Source: Trichomonas vaginalis G3
Lineage: Eukaryota > Parabasalia > Trichomonadida > Trichomonadidae
Length of the DNA stretch: 64,000 nt
NCBI RefSeq assembly: GCF_026262505.1
Contig: NC_067206.1
Coordinates: 25,869,896-25,933,895 of the forward strand
Reading direction: 5' to 3'
This document shows positions 50,508 through 60,821 of the stretch, in pieces (within the stretch, counting starts at the first letter, position 1; the number at the start of each line of letters is the position of its first letter). The position numbers and the translations under genes are program-made. The notes below the pieces were generated by a model. It was not told the DNA's origin. It ran no database searches and saw nothing but the letters and a program-made list of their open reading frames with translations.

Positions 50508-50921
50508 CTATGCATTTTCATGAACAGTAACTCCTTCGATCTTTAATAAGTAAAGTGCTGTGAAGGGGCCCCAACCTTGGTTGATTACAAGTTTTACACC
50601 ATAAGTAGCGTTTTTAAGACTAAGTTGATGTGTTTCTTGTTGCTTGATTGGCTGGGCAGGAAGATTAAATGAATCAATTTCAACCCATTGGGTGCATTCG
50701 ACATCTGTTGCAGCAAAAAGTGTCACAGAACGAACTTTTCCTGTGATTGTTGTAACTCTGACAATTTGTGCTGGATTTTTGAACTTTACTACCAATTCTT
50801 GAGGATAGAGGCCAGTTGTGGTCCAGAATGTTGTTTCATCTGGATCAAGGGCATTTGTTGGAGGATAAAACTCATCTGATGATGTTGCATATAAAAGATC
50901 AAGCGGTATTGTTGTTGCCAT
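50508..50921 (-). CDS. IFT25 / HSPB11-like intraflagellar transport protein (137 aa)
   Basis: The protein fits IFT25: the early LYATSSDEFYPPTNALDPDE, the hallmark TFWTTTGLYPQELVVKF, a jelly-roll body with CTQWVEIDSF, and a C-terminal LYLLKIEGVTV strand. IFT25 is a galactose-binding-like fold subunit of IFT-B that pairs with IFT27. Length is near the usual ~140 aa. It begins at the first ATG, preceded by TTATTGTAAATAAAAG. Presence fits a flagellate host. No break seen. Confidence 0.9.
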   Translation of the reverse strand: MATTIPLDLLYATSSDEFYPPTNALDPDETTFWTTTGLYPQELVVKFKNPAQIVRVTTITGKVRSVTLFAATDVECTQWVEIDSFNLPAQPIKQQETHQLSLKNATYGVKLVINQGWGPFTALYLLKIEGVTVHENA

Positions 50922-51054
50922 CTTTTATTTACAATAAAAACGATTATTTTTCTATTGAAAAATTTAAATCTCAAAAAATGTAAATATATTTAGCCCTATG
51001 CAAGTTAATAACTTTTGCAACTAGATTTTTTTTTAGATTTCAGACTAAGTTTTT

Positions 51055-54000
51055 ATGGAAGACGAGCTAGTTCGACGCTTGGAGCATCTCCGCCCGGTCG
51101 AAGTGCGCTTGGATGAGTTCAAAATATTAAGCACTGTTGGAAAAGGAGCTACTTGCGAAGTATATCAAGCTCATCATTTGGCAACTGGTGCTGTTTGCGC
51201 AGTTAAAAAGTTCCTTTCCGAAACTTTTACAGCAGCAGAAATCCATAACTTTTATCGCGAAATCAAAATTCTTTCTAGAGCGCGAAATTATTTCTTAATT
51301 CCATTCTATGGCATTTCTTTTTCATCACCATACATAATAGCAATGAAATATATCAAACGAGGTTCATTACATTCAGCGATTTTCCATAAAGAAGGTGCTC
51401 CTCAACTTACACCAACAAATAAGACAATTATTGCCTTTTGCATTGCATCAGGAATGCAATACTTACACGAACATGATGTAATTCACAGAGATCTCAAATC
51501 GTTAAACGTATTACTTGATGGCAAGCTTTATCCTCATATTTGCGACTTCGGAATTTCAAGAGTGAAATCGGACAGCGATCAATTAATGACGAAAATGATT
51601 GGTACTCCTCACTGGATGGCTCCAGAAGTCTTCAGTTCCAATGATTACACGAATAAAGTTGATATTTATTCCTTTGCAATCTTACTATGGGAATTAATCA
51701 GCGAAGAAAGACCGTATAAAGGATATTCTGCACCACAGCTTATTGCAGCTGTATGCACAAAGAATGAAAGACCACCAATCCCCAAGAAATGTACAACAAA
51801 ACTCAAGAATTTGTTGACTCAATGTTGGCATAAAAATCCAAAGTTGCGGCCAACGTTCGCCGATATCATGGATACAATCAGAAATGGAAAGGCATATTTC
51901 CCAGATACAGATGAAAGTCAAATGGAAGAATTTTTCAAATTATATGATTCAGATTATTTCCAAAAGAAAGGAAGAATGCCAAGTCCATTCCTTAAGAAGC
52001 AATTAAAGAGTGCAAATACAGAATCTCAGATCCAGAAAGTTAAAAAACCAGAAGATAAAAACAATTTTGACGAAGAAGTCATGGAAATGCCTTCTTTCTC
52101 CATTTCCGAGGACTATAATGTAAGAGGTAAAAGGAAGAAACTCACAAAGAGAGCACAATCACACATGTCCATTGAAAATGATTCAAATTTACAAGCCGAC
52201 GACGATGAATCCGGTTCTTTCTTCAAAAACGCCTCTGAAACACCATTGAGTTTCCAAATGGTCCCTCCATCTGATTTCACAGATGCACAGTTGGGCGAGT
52301 CAGTCATTGAACAGAAACAAGAACCAACAGTTAAAATAAACAAAATCAGTACATTTGAGTTACCAGAAGAAAGAAATGACAAAGAAATTGAGAGGATTGT
52401 TTCAATATGTACAGTTAAGAAGACAAATTCAATGACAGCAATGTCCACATCTTTAATTCTTCCTCAATTCGATAACATGGATGGTTTGAAGCCACTCGAA
52501 TCAGAAATCCCAGAATCACCATTTGAAGAACAGATTAAACCATCATTTGAATTGGAAGATCCTTTGAACTACACTTATCCTGAAAGAGAAATACCAAAAC
52601 CATCAGTTTTCATGCAACCACAGCCACCTAAATATGATGAAAACGGTAAGCTTGTCAACGTATTCCTTGAGATGGAAAATGTTCAATCTCCATTCAGTAG
52701 AAGCACTTTTGGATCAACAAATGTTGATAATTTACTTGATTATAAATCACCTCACTTTGAAACATTATTCAACAAAACAATGTGGAAGCTGAACAAGGCA
52801 AACTGCAAAGATTTCTTTTCTATTGCATCTCTTTTGTTTTCTCCCCCAATTCCTCTTTATATTTGCAAATTCACATTAGATTCTGTTTTGAAATTGGTTG
52901 AACAAAATCAAAACGCTTGGAAACCATTTTCAAAAAGTGACGCTCCAGAAAATCTTCCACTCCACACACCATGCTTATTCGATTTGTCTGCAAGATTACT
53001 ATTATACGCTATTCCAATGAATCCTAATTTGATGACAGTTGAAAAAGCAAAGACAATTCTTTCAATGTCAAAATACAAAATCAATCAGGTTTTAAGAATT
53101 TTCTCTGTTTACGTGTCAAATTTGGTTTACATGGATGATCCAATTCCTATACTTGAGACATTCCTTGATATTAGCTTGCATCTTATCAAACTTGGAGGTG
53201 GTTTGAAATTGGTCAGAATTTTATATTATCTTTTGAAAAACAGTTCAAAACAAATCATTGAAAAGTTTACTGACAAAATCACGAAAATTTTCGGACATTT
53301 GATGTTCACCAATGACTTACTTCTTGTTGCGAATGTCTACAGCTGCTTGATTGACTTGAAATTGGCAATCGATATTCCAACAGAATTATTATTAGTAAAT
53401 TTGAAATTCCATGATATCAGAAAATACGTTATTATGTATTTGACAGCCACAGAATCGATTTACAAGGTCGAAAAAGAAGTCATTATACAGATCATTGACT
53501 ATTGCGCGAAGGATGAAATTGCTGCTTTGCTTTTGGCCAAGATTTCATCAAATCCTACTCTTTCTCAAGTTGTTTGCCAAAAATGCATTTGGTTGTCAGA
53601 AAATTTCAGTCCTAATCTTGAGAACTCGTTGAGAATCTTTTGTGTAAACTTCACTCGCCAAGAGAACAGGCTCAAGATGATAAATTCCAATTATTTCACT
53701 GAATTTATGAAGAGACTGGTCACATCTCCTGATGAGAAATATCTCAAGTTTGTCAATTCACTTATCAATAGATCATTTGATTTGATTGGCGATGAACTGA
53801 TGCCAAGACTCCACAAAGACAAAGTTATGGAGAAATGGATTTCTGCTTGCTACGCATCTAAGAATGAAGACATTGTTTATTGCTTCTTAAAAATTTCAAG
53901 ACAAGTATTGTCAAATGACATTTATTACGAAGAATATGATGATTTCATCAAGAATATTAGTTACTACTTTGATGCAGAAGGGAAATACGTAGAGCCTGTT

Positions 54001-54147
54001 ATAGATCTTCTTTTTGTGATGTCGGGTAATATCAAATACCTTCAATTGCTCAAAACAATTGACTTGAACAAGGTCTTTGATATGTCTTTTATTCCAGACA
54101 AATCAAGACAATCACGTGATACTATTCTTGAAAGAATTTCTTGTTAA
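51055..54147 (+). CDS. TKL-family protein kinase with long C-terminal region (1030 aa)
   Basis: The kinase domain covers about residues 22-275: glycine loop GKGATCEV (29-36), catalytic Lys51 in AVKKF, HRDLKSLN (144-151), DFG (164-166), GTPHWMAPEV and the WxxxxRPTFADI end motif. The HRDLKSxN and GTxxWMAPE pattern fits the tyrosine-kinase-like group that is expanded in trichomonads; it is predicted to phosphorylate Ser/Thr. Residues ~290-530 are polar and likely disordered; ~540-1025 are helical and may form an ARM/HEAT-like scaffold. The stop is TAAAT, overlapping the TAAA poly(A) signal known in trichomonads. Substrate unknown. Confidence 0.93.
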   Translation: MEDELVRRLEHLRPVEVRLDEFKILSTVGKGATCEVYQAHHLATGAVCAVKKFLSETFTAAEIHNFYREIKILSRARNYFLIPFYGISFSSPYIIAMKYIKRGSLHSAIFHKEGAPQLTPTNKTIIAFCIASGMQYLHEHDVIHRDLKSLNVLLDGKLYPHICDFGISRVKSDSDQLMTKMIGTPHWMAPEVFSSNDYTNKVDIYSFAILLWELISEERPYKGYSAPQLIAAVCTKNERPPIPKKCTTKLKNLLTQCWHKNPKLRPTFADIMDTIRNGKAYFPDTDESQMEEFFKLYDSDYFQKKGRMPSPFLKKQLKSANTESQIQKVKKPEDKNNFDEEVMEMPSFSISEDYNVRGKRKKLTKRAQSHMSIENDSNLQADDDESGSFFKNASETPLSFQMVPPSDFTDAQLGESVIEQKQEPTVKINKISTFELPEERNDKEIERIVSICTVKKTNSMTAMSTSLILPQFDNMDGLKPLESEIPESPFEEQIKPSFELEDPLNYTYPEREIPKPSVFMQPQPPKYDENGKLVNVFLEMENVQSPFSRSTFGSTNVDNLLDYKSPHFETLFNKTMWKLNKANCKDFFSIASLLFSPPIPLYICKFTLDSVLKLVEQNQNAWKPFSKSDAPENLPLHTPCLFDLSARLLLYAIPMNPNLMTVEKAKTILSMSKYKINQVLRIFSVYVSNLVYMDDPIPILETFLDISLHLIKLGGGLKLVRILYYLLKNSSKQIIEKFTDKITKIFGHLMFTNDLLLVANVYSCLIDLKLAIDIPTELLLVNLKFHDIRKYVIMYLTATESIYKVEKEVIIQIIDYCAKDEIAALLLAKISSNPTLSQVVCQKCIWLSENFSPNLENSLRIFCVNFTRQENRLKMINSNYFTEFMKRLVTSPDEKYLKFVNSLINRSFDLIGDELMPRLHKDKVMEKWISACYASKNEDIVYCFLKISRQVLSNDIYYEEYDDFIKNISYYFDAEGKYVEPVIDLLFVMSGNIKYLQLLKTIDLNKVFDMSFIPDKSRQSRDTILERISC

Positions 54148-54623
54148 ATATTTATTATCTATCTTTATGTAACTCATATTTTTTTAGTATTGTAGATAAC
54201 AATACTCTTTTTAAACTAAGGGAAAAATGCAAAAGTTGAATATACAAACACTTTCAGTTTGGCTTATTTTATCCATCAATATTATATAATCCATGAAACA
54301 TATAATATTATAGACATAGATATTGACTTTGACCTTATCAATTTTAGATCATATTTTTTTACATAAATTCACTTCTATCAGAATGAAAATGTATTCAACG
54401 TCAGATAAAAGATAGAATTATGGAGTCATAAATCCATACAAAACTAAAATTCAAAATGATCTAATAAAATTCAGGGTTGTGTAAGATGTTTTGCTTGAAA
54501 AAATTATAAAGATTATATGTATATACAGATAATTATATTAACTCTTCTACTTCCACAGGGAATATAAAATTGAGAAGAATAGGGAAGTTCCCTCTTGAAA
54601 TTTTTTTTTTCATTTTTCGAAAA
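54148..54623. other. Intergenic region before the MND1 gene
   Basis: AT-rich with no ORF. It ends in the initiator TCATTTTT at 54610-54617. Confidence 0.6.
54610..54617 (+). promoter_or_regulatory. Trichomonad initiator (Inr) of the MND1 gene
   Basis: TCATTTTT matches the known trichomonad Inr consensus TCA(C/T)T(A/T) and lies six bases before the ATG, as expected for very short 5' UTRs. Confidence 0.7.
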
Positions 54624-55241
54624 ATGTCGCGCAAGAAAGGCATGTCTCGTGAGGAAAAGCTTCTAGCAATGCAAGAATTGATGATGGAAAGCCAAGATAT
54701 ATGGACCCTGAAAGATTTGGAGAGAGATTGCCCAAAGAAGAAAGGAATTACATCAATGAGTGTAAAAGAGATATTACAGGAGCTCTGTGATAACGATCTT
54801 GTATCATTTGAGAAGATTGGTAGCGGAAATTTCTATTGGTGCTTTCCATCAGAGGCCTTTAATAGAAGAAAAGTTTTAGAAGGAAAATTACAAGCACAAA
54901 TTACAGAATTAGAGTCCGAGATATCAGGATTGCAGGCAGAAATAGCTGACTTAGAGCCAGGACGCGAACCTTGCCAAGAAAGAACAGAATTAGATGAAAT
55001 TGTTGAAAAATTTGGAAAAGAATTAGCATCAATACAAGCAGAATCAGCAAAATATGATTCATTGAATCCAAATGCTATCAGAAAAACCCAAGAATATACA
55101 AAGAAAGCACTTGAGTCCGCAAATAGATGGACTGATAATGTTTATACACTAAAGAGCTGGATTGTTAAGACATACATGCTCAATCCGTCTGCATTTGATG
55201 AACAATTTGGTATTGGCGAAGGATTCGACTATTTTCAATAA
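54624..55241 (+). CDS. MND1: Meiotic recombination protein MND1 (205 aa)
   Basis: Starts MSRKKGMSREEKLLAMQELM, the conserved MND1 opening, with a winged-helix region (WTLKDLERDCPKKKGITSMS, VKEILQELCDNDLV, GSGNFYWCFPSEA), then a coiled coil (about 85-135) and the C-terminal helix NVYTLKSWI. Length equals that of yeast and human MND1. With HOP2 it stimulates DMC1/RAD51 strand invasion. A longer upstream frame starting at TTG is rejected; this ATG directly follows an Inr. The stop overlaps TAAAA. Trichomonads keep meiotic genes although sex is not directly observed. Confidence 0.95.
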   Translation: MSRKKGMSREEKLLAMQELMMESQDIWTLKDLERDCPKKKGITSMSVKEILQELCDNDLVSFEKIGSGNFYWCFPSEAFNRRKVLEGKLQAQITELESEISGLQAEIADLEPGREPCQERTELDEIVEKFGKELASIQAESAKYDSLNPNAIRKTQEYTKKALESANRWTDNVYTLKSWIVKTYMLNPSAFDEQFGIGEGFDYFQ

Positions 55242-55443
55242 AAATTTAAAATAATTTTTCAAATTTACTTTTTAAAAGATAATTTACTATTAAAAACAAC
55301 AAATCATAGTGATATCAAGACTAAGGAATCAAAATATTTCTTTTTTTGAAAAATATTTTTGAAATTTTTCAAAAAAGTCGAACGAACAACATATCAATGT
55401 GTTATAATTATATTAGAAAGCTACCAAATTATAAAAATTCTAT

Positions 55444-56145
55444 TTACTCCTTAAGAAATTTACAAACATACTCAAACTTTCCATTCTCGCCAGGAGTAAG
55501 AATTGTATACATGAAACAGTGAAGGCTGCATGAGAATGGCAACACAGTAACGTTTTGTTTATCACGAGTTATTACAAAATCATGAAGATGACCGAGAACC
55601 ATTAGAGATTCATCTGGGATAATATCATGGAATGTTTCTCGAAGCATTCTAATCCATTCATGAGTAATTTCGTCACCATGAACTTTTTTATCGTTTTTCA
55701 GGTCGTGACCGAATATCACAGGATGCGGATATCCTTCTACATACACGCACATAATTTCAACGTTCAATAAATGTACATTTGTACCTTGAAAATGGTTTTT
55801 AACATAATCATGCAAATAGCGGTCATGGTTTCCTGGAATCACGTATATGGGGATGTTAATTGTATCAAGTAATCTGTAAAAATCTAACCATGAAGTTGGA
55901 ATACGATAAAATTTGAAATGAATAATGTCTCCTAGAATGAATAGAGCAGTAGGTTTGACTTTTTCAACAAGCTCTCGAATCTTGTCAACCATCTTTGGCG
56001 TATTGTTAGCAGTAGATTCAAATTGCCCAACATGTAGATCAGAGATTGCAACGATCTTTGTATCGGCAGGACTAGTTGGCAGATGAATGTCAAAGTATTT
56101 GATGTGCGTGCATTTAGGCTCCAAATGCTTTACTTCCTCAGCCAT
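55444..56145 (-). CDS. Calcineurin-like metallophosphoesterase (233 aa)
   Basis: All five metal-binding motifs are present: DLH (36-38, in ISDLHVGQ), GD (72-73, LGDIIHFK), GNHD (105-108), a GH in VIFGHDLK, and GHLH (185-188). This defines the dinuclear metal hydrolase fold, with predicted phosphomonoesterase or phosphodiesterase activity; the substrate cannot be told. There is no signal peptide and the protein is probably cytosolic. The first ATG is used. No frame problem seen. Confidence 0.88.
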   Translation of the reverse strand: MAEEVKHLEPKCTHIKYFDIHLPTSPADTKIVAISDLHVGQFESTANNTPKMVDKIRELVEKVKPTALFILGDIIHFKFYRIPTSWLDFYRLLDTINIPIYVIPGNHDRYLHDYVKNHFQGTNVHLLNVEIMCVYVEGYPHPVIFGHDLKNDKKVHGDEITHEWIRMLRETFHDIIPDESLMVLGHLHDFVITRDKQNVTVLPFSCSLHCFMYTILTPGENGKFEYVCKFLKE

Positions 56146-56443
56146 TTGAAAATATTTGACAAGAAAATTTTCAAGTTTATCAATAATGACACTTTTTATT
56201 GCTCAGTTAATAATATCAAAAAATACTACAATATCTACCAGGCAACATGTTTTTCCGATCAAAAATGGCATTCACGGTTGATTTTAATTGAGATTTTTTT
56301 TTTACAGCGGTTCATGCGATGTCCTTGCGTAAAAATCTTAGTGATTTTATATAAGGATCACATATCTTTTGAAAAAATTCGAAAGATTTTATAATAATGG
56401 GTAAAAGTGAAAATCCATACGTTTATCCAAAATTAAAATACAG

Positions 56444-56653
56444 ATGAGCAACGCATATTACGGCAAAGAAAACATAGACACAATTAACACACAGCATATT
56501 TACACCAAGCAAACGAATATGCCTCGCTTTCAATATCAAAATCCAGCACCTTCCTATACATCAGTGAATACCGTGCATCCTAGTTTTTATTCCACACGCC
56601 CTAAACAAAATTACGATGTTTCTGCGGAACTTTTACGCAAGATCATGCAATAG
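56444..56653 (+). CDS. Small host ORF with a KEN motif (69 aa)
   Basis: Starts MSNAYYGKENIDTINTQHIY and is rich in Tyr, Asn, Pro and Ser, so probably disordered; ends SAELLRKIMQ, a short helix. GKEN at residues 7-10 could be a KEN degradation motif of cell-cycle proteins, but this may be chance. The spacing to neighbours suits an independent gene. No family recognised. Confidence 0.45.
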   Translation: MSNAYYGKENIDTINTQHIYTKQTNMPRFQYQNPAPSYTSVNTVHPSFYSTRPKQNYDVSAELLRKIMQ

Positions 56654-57330
56654 ATCTCTTCGAAATTGTTATTATTTTGTTATATATCCAATAAAATGTT
56701 TTTGTTTTTATTGTTAATTCTACAACGAATGAAATATATTTATCTACATAGCCTTATCTACAACTACTGCTATTGAATTATTTAGTATATTAATTAACGT
56801 ACAGACAGATTTCTTATTTTTAATATATAATGATATTAACTCTTTCTCTTTTCACATGCATAACCTATATTTCAAACAGTGTAATGATATTCTAAGATTT
56901 TATGATATTGAATATTCAATAAATTGATATTCTTTCATATTTTGACTTTTCAATGTTAGAAATACTCTTTCTCGTGTTAGTTCTTCATTAATAATACATT
57001 TTGTATATTAGTTTAATATTATTGCCGTATTAATTTTCAATTCAACTGTAAAATTGAAAGTATTTCGGAAAAATAATAAAATATCATTTTTTTTCAATGA
57101 AATACACTTAAGCAAGTAACTGATAATATCAATGGATCTAAAATACTAAAGTATTACAATATTATTACTCCGAATTATTGAATCTCATGGAATTTCATTT
57201 CAAGAAATCTTTTTAATTTCTAGATTTAACATAAACAATTAGTAGAAGAATTGGATTTTGGATTTTTTTTGTAACAATGCCTTTGAAAAAAATGGATAAA
57301 TTTTCCAACTAATATCATTATTTTTCCTGT
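56654..57330. other. AT-rich intergenic region
   Basis: About 680 bp with no ORF, RNA gene or repeat supported. It ends with the initiator at 57315-57322. Confidence 0.6.
57315..57322 (+). promoter_or_regulatory. Trichomonad initiator (Inr) of the 607-aa gene
   Basis: TCATTATT lies eight bases before the ATG at 57331. Confidence 0.7.
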
Positions 57331-59154
57331 ATGTCTGAGATAAAAGTTCTCGAAGAGGAAATTAATAAGCTGAGCGCATCAACCTCAATATTTACTCACA
57401 AAATCGAGGATAAAGCGGTGAGAGTTATAATAGAAAAAGAACGTATCTTTTTAATAGATTGTCCTTTACTTATGCGCATTAAATTAATGATGAAACAAGA
57501 TGAAACAAAAAATCCCATTGCAACCATTCAAGAACTGCTTGAAAATAACCATTTCTTTGATAAGACAATCAAATATAACAATAATGATTTCCCTATTTGT
57601 GGAATTCAGATTCTTTCTAAAGATAACGAAAATGATCAATTCAAGGAGATGTTTCAGAACAATATCCAGAAGTTTAAGGAACAATACAAAAAATATACAA
57701 ACGAATATGATAAGGAATACTTTACTTTGGCAACTTTACCAAGTGGATTCATTTATTTCAGGAACGAATACTCTATCCGAAAGTTTATGGAGTTAATTGA
57801 AGATGCAAATTCTTCAAATGATTTGGATTACCTTGTTGACCTCATTCTTTCATTAATTTTATACGATGTTGTTTTCATTGACAATCTTCACGAGTTCCTG
57901 ATCGAATTTGGCGACTTTAGGAAAGCATTTAACGAATCAATTCCATTTATGCATGAAATTCAACAACAAGCACTTGGAAAAATCGTTGACAATGAAGAGT
58001 TATTTGGCAAACTCTTAACGAAAGTTGCTTCATTCCTAAACATCACTTGGAAGTACTCTCCTTTATTGCCAGGCAAAGATTTACTTAAATTCAAAGTAGA
58101 TTCGAAAGAAACAAAAGAAAAACTTGATTTACAAGTTTATCAAAAAACATTTGATTTCACAAAAGATGATACACAAAAGGACTTGTTGTCTTCTGCTTAT
58201 GATGCAGCATTTCTTTCAAATGATCCTAAAATCAAAGTTCTTTTAGAAAATCCAGAAACAAGGCTTTATTTCTTTAAGTTTGGACAACCTTTATTTAGAG
58301 GACAAAGTTTGGGAGGAAATTCTGAAAAAGAAGATGAGGAAACTAAAGAAATAAAGAAGAAATGGAAATCAATAACAGCTGATCATAAAGAAGCAGAATT
58401 CCTTCAAAGAATCAAACAAGAAAGACCAGAAATACAATTGAAATTGTTACAAATTTACAAACAAAAACTCGAAGAAACAAAAAATCACATTTCAAAATGC
58501 ATTGAAAGATTTAATGATAAAATCATTTTTGATTCTTATGCAGCTGCAATTGAAAATGAATGGCAACGCCTTGGATATGCATTAGTTGCAAAATTCTACA
58601 ATTCATCAGAAGAATGGTTCCAATCTGTTGTAAAAACTTTCCAACTTGCTTTCGGAAAGAGGATCCCAACAGATGCAGAATTTGTCAAGAAAGTTTTGAA
58701 GGATAAACCAAAGGATGCTATTGATGCTCTCAATAGCCATTATAATAATAGAAAATATCTGAAATGTACAATCAGTCATATCAAATTTTCTTCAATTTTG
58801 TTGAAAATCATTTTCGACAAAATGAAAGACGCCGCTTTAATCATTTTCTTAAATCAAAATAAAGATGGAACAGGCGAAACTTTTACATCATATGATCAAT
58901 GGGTTATGAATGTATTTTTCAAGAAAGATGGTAACTATGGAACGAAACTTTTGATTATGAAAAGGATGGAATATATCACAAGAGATCAAAGCAAAAATTA
59001 CAACGATGTTATTGATGAACTCGATGCTAAGTTTGATAAAGTTTTCGAAAAGAACAAAGAATTTTTCACATCCATTAAATCAATTCAATATGACGACTAT
59101 ATTGAAAAACTCAAAAACTCAGATTCGCCCTATTTAACTGTAGAATTTGAATAA
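57331..59154 (+). CDS. Host protein of unknown function (607 aa)
   Basis: No family recognised. The N-terminal ~60 residues form a charged helix then beta strands (AVRVIIEKERIFLIDCPLLM). Residues ~60-300 mix helices; ~320-400 are strongly charged and likely coiled (SEKEDEETKEIKKKWKSITA, QIYKQKLEETKNHISK); the C-terminal third is helical (FSSILLKIIFDKMKDAALII, KNYNDVIDELDAKF). No signal peptide or membrane segment. The start is supported by a close upstream Inr, and the stop is TAAAA. Intact. Confidence 0.75.
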   Translation: MSEIKVLEEEINKLSASTSIFTHKIEDKAVRVIIEKERIFLIDCPLLMRIKLMMKQDETKNPIATIQELLENNHFFDKTIKYNNNDFPICGIQILSKDNENDQFKEMFQNNIQKFKEQYKKYTNEYDKEYFTLATLPSGFIYFRNEYSIRKFMELIEDANSSNDLDYLVDLILSLILYDVVFIDNLHEFLIEFGDFRKAFNESIPFMHEIQQQALGKIVDNEELFGKLLTKVASFLNITWKYSPLLPGKDLLKFKVDSKETKEKLDLQVYQKTFDFTKDDTQKDLLSSAYDAAFLSNDPKIKVLLENPETRLYFFKFGQPLFRGQSLGGNSEKEDEETKEIKKKWKSITADHKEAEFLQRIKQERPEIQLKLLQIYKQKLEETKNHISKCIERFNDKIIFDSYAAAIENEWQRLGYALVAKFYNSSEEWFQSVVKTFQLAFGKRIPTDAEFVKKVLKDKPKDAIDALNSHYNNRKYLKCTISHIKFSSILLKIIFDKMKDAALIIFLNQNKDGTGETFTSYDQWVMNVFFKKDGNYGTKLLIMKRMEYITRDQSKNYNDVIDELDAKFDKVFEKNKEFFTSIKSIQYDDYIEKLKNSDSPYLTVEFE

Positions 59155-59764
59155 AATCTTTTTATTTTATTTTTATTGAAAGTTTAAATTATCATTTTAT
59201 TTCCATTTAATGAAAACAGTAATATAACATGCAATAAAAGAAAGGACCCATTTGAGCATTTCTTACTTTGTACAGTTAATATGCTAACATGGTATATTAT
59301 TGTCTTCAAATTGCTTTGAAAGGATTTTACTCAACATTGAGGCGAGGAGTACGAATCGTAGACTTTATGTAGGAAAAAGAGTTTAATTATTACTCTCATA
59401 ATATCAACATATCTTTATTTAAATAACAAAAAAGTATATCTGCCATATGATGTACTAGGCAATGAATTATAATAACTTTTTCCCGATCAAAAATATTAAC
59501 TTTATATCATAGAAAATTAGGATATAATGCATAAGTGTCAATCAAGTTGTCAACATTAATAGATCGTGAAGTAAACAATCCTTAGCTTAAATGTATTTCA
59601 CATTTTTATGACCATATATTCTAATTTAACAATTTGAAATTCAGATCATATTCATCTATCAATATAATTGTGAAAATTAAGTAAGAATATTCAATGCCAA
59701 CATAAACAATGGATGTACATATGTAAAACTGAAACAAAGAAGTATTTTATTAATATTTTAACAT
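59155..59764. other. Intergenic region between convergent genes
   Basis: About 610 bp of AT-rich DNA. No ORF, structural RNA or repeat can be supported. Confidence 0.6.
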
Positions 59765-60460
59765 CTATTTACAATTTTCAAGGAAAGCATCAACCTTATA
59801 TCTTAATTCGTAGTATGTTTGAGCATGAAGACCATTCATGTTCACATCAATATTATCTTTCTTATCCGAAACAGAGTTTTCATTATCCACGAGTATTTTG
59901 TAAATCTGGCGTAACTGTGCTTCATTATTTATGTTATGAATATCGCGTGTAAGCCTTTGAATCTCGTCATTTGTAGGAGGACGAACTTTTCGCCTGGATT
60001 TCTGATCATCTGTTAGAGGGGCTTGAAGTTTAGTGTGTCTAACTCTTGCTGTATAGTTATCTGGAGGATTTTGAATTAATTCATGTAATTCTGTTTCCAA
60101 GCGATTAAGTCTAGTAAACCAGTCAGTTTCTGGAAAATCACTGAGTTCATTTGATAATTCTCTGAATCTTTCGCGAAGATCTTTTGTAATTGCTATTAGA
60201 TAAGGACTGTGTACGTTGTATTTTAATGAATTTGAAAAAATCAATTCCATATCAGCGCGCCATTCATGAACTGTTTTATATCTACCAGAATCAATCTTTT
60301 GTCTAACTGTTCCAAGGTCCATAGGCTTTTTGATTTTCTTATAATAATCTGGACAATCATCTTCTTGTGGGTCCACTGGACGAGAAAATAGAATCGATGT
60401 TTGCTTCTCTGATAGCCTATTCATTATCTTGACAGCATGATCAACGGGAAAAGGAAGCAT
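59765..60460 (-). CDS. Bromodomain protein, BET-like (231 aa)
   Basis: The bromodomain is at about residues 5-105: PDYYKKIKKPMDLGTVRQKI (37-56) and NSLKYN, where Asn82 is the expected acetyl-lysine contact. A C-terminal segment (PPTNDEIQRLTRDIHNINNE, then VNMNGLHAQTYYELRYKVDA) resembles the extra-terminal (NET) domain of BET proteins. It probably binds acetylated histones in the nucleus and helps transcription. The ATG at 60460 is used; the frame upstream lacks another ATG. One bromodomain, as is common in protists. Confidence 0.88.
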   Translation of the reverse strand: MLPFPVDHAVKIMNRLSEKQTSILFSRPVDPQEDDCPDYYKKIKKPMDLGTVRQKIDSGRYKTVHEWRADMELIFSNSLKYNVHSPYLIAITKDLRERFRELSNELSDFPETDWFTRLNRLETELHELIQNPPDNYTARVRHTKLQAPLTDDQKSRRKVRPPTNDEIQRLTRDIHNINNEAQLRQIYKILVDNENSVSDKKDNIDVNMNGLHAQTYYELRYKVDAFLENCK

Positions 60461-60821
60461 CCAAGATTCTTTGAAAATTACAAAGGAAATAATCGTCAGA
60501 ATACACAATTTTTCGCGCCAATCTTCGATTTAGAGTCATTTCCTAGTATTACAATTCACAGTTGAGCAAGGACACTTAACTCCCACATATCTAATTATCT
60601 GAGTGGAAATTTTTGATTTTATTTCAGAAATGATTCTCTGCTAATGATATAGGGCATTCCTCTGCCTCTGATTTCTTCTAATGGTATGAATTGAGCCAAT
60701 TTCATATAATTAATCTTTTTAAATAAAGAATTACTTCCTTAATATTGGCTGTTATAGGGATATATGTTCATCACATGGTTTTTTACTAGAGAGTGCATCC
60801 TTAATAACTCATTTTATACTT
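60461..60821. other. Divergent promoter region
   Basis: Shared upstream region of the bromodomain and ESS2-like genes. No ORF. An Inr lies at its right end. Confidence 0.6.
60809..60816 (+). promoter_or_regulatory. Trichomonad initiator (Inr) of the ESS2-like gene
   Basis: TCATTTTA lies five bases before the ATG at 60822. Confidence 0.7.

Noticed and set aside
60461-60508. Longer N-terminus of the bromodomain protein
   Set aside because: The extra frame begins at TTG and has no ATG; the first ATG is at 60460.
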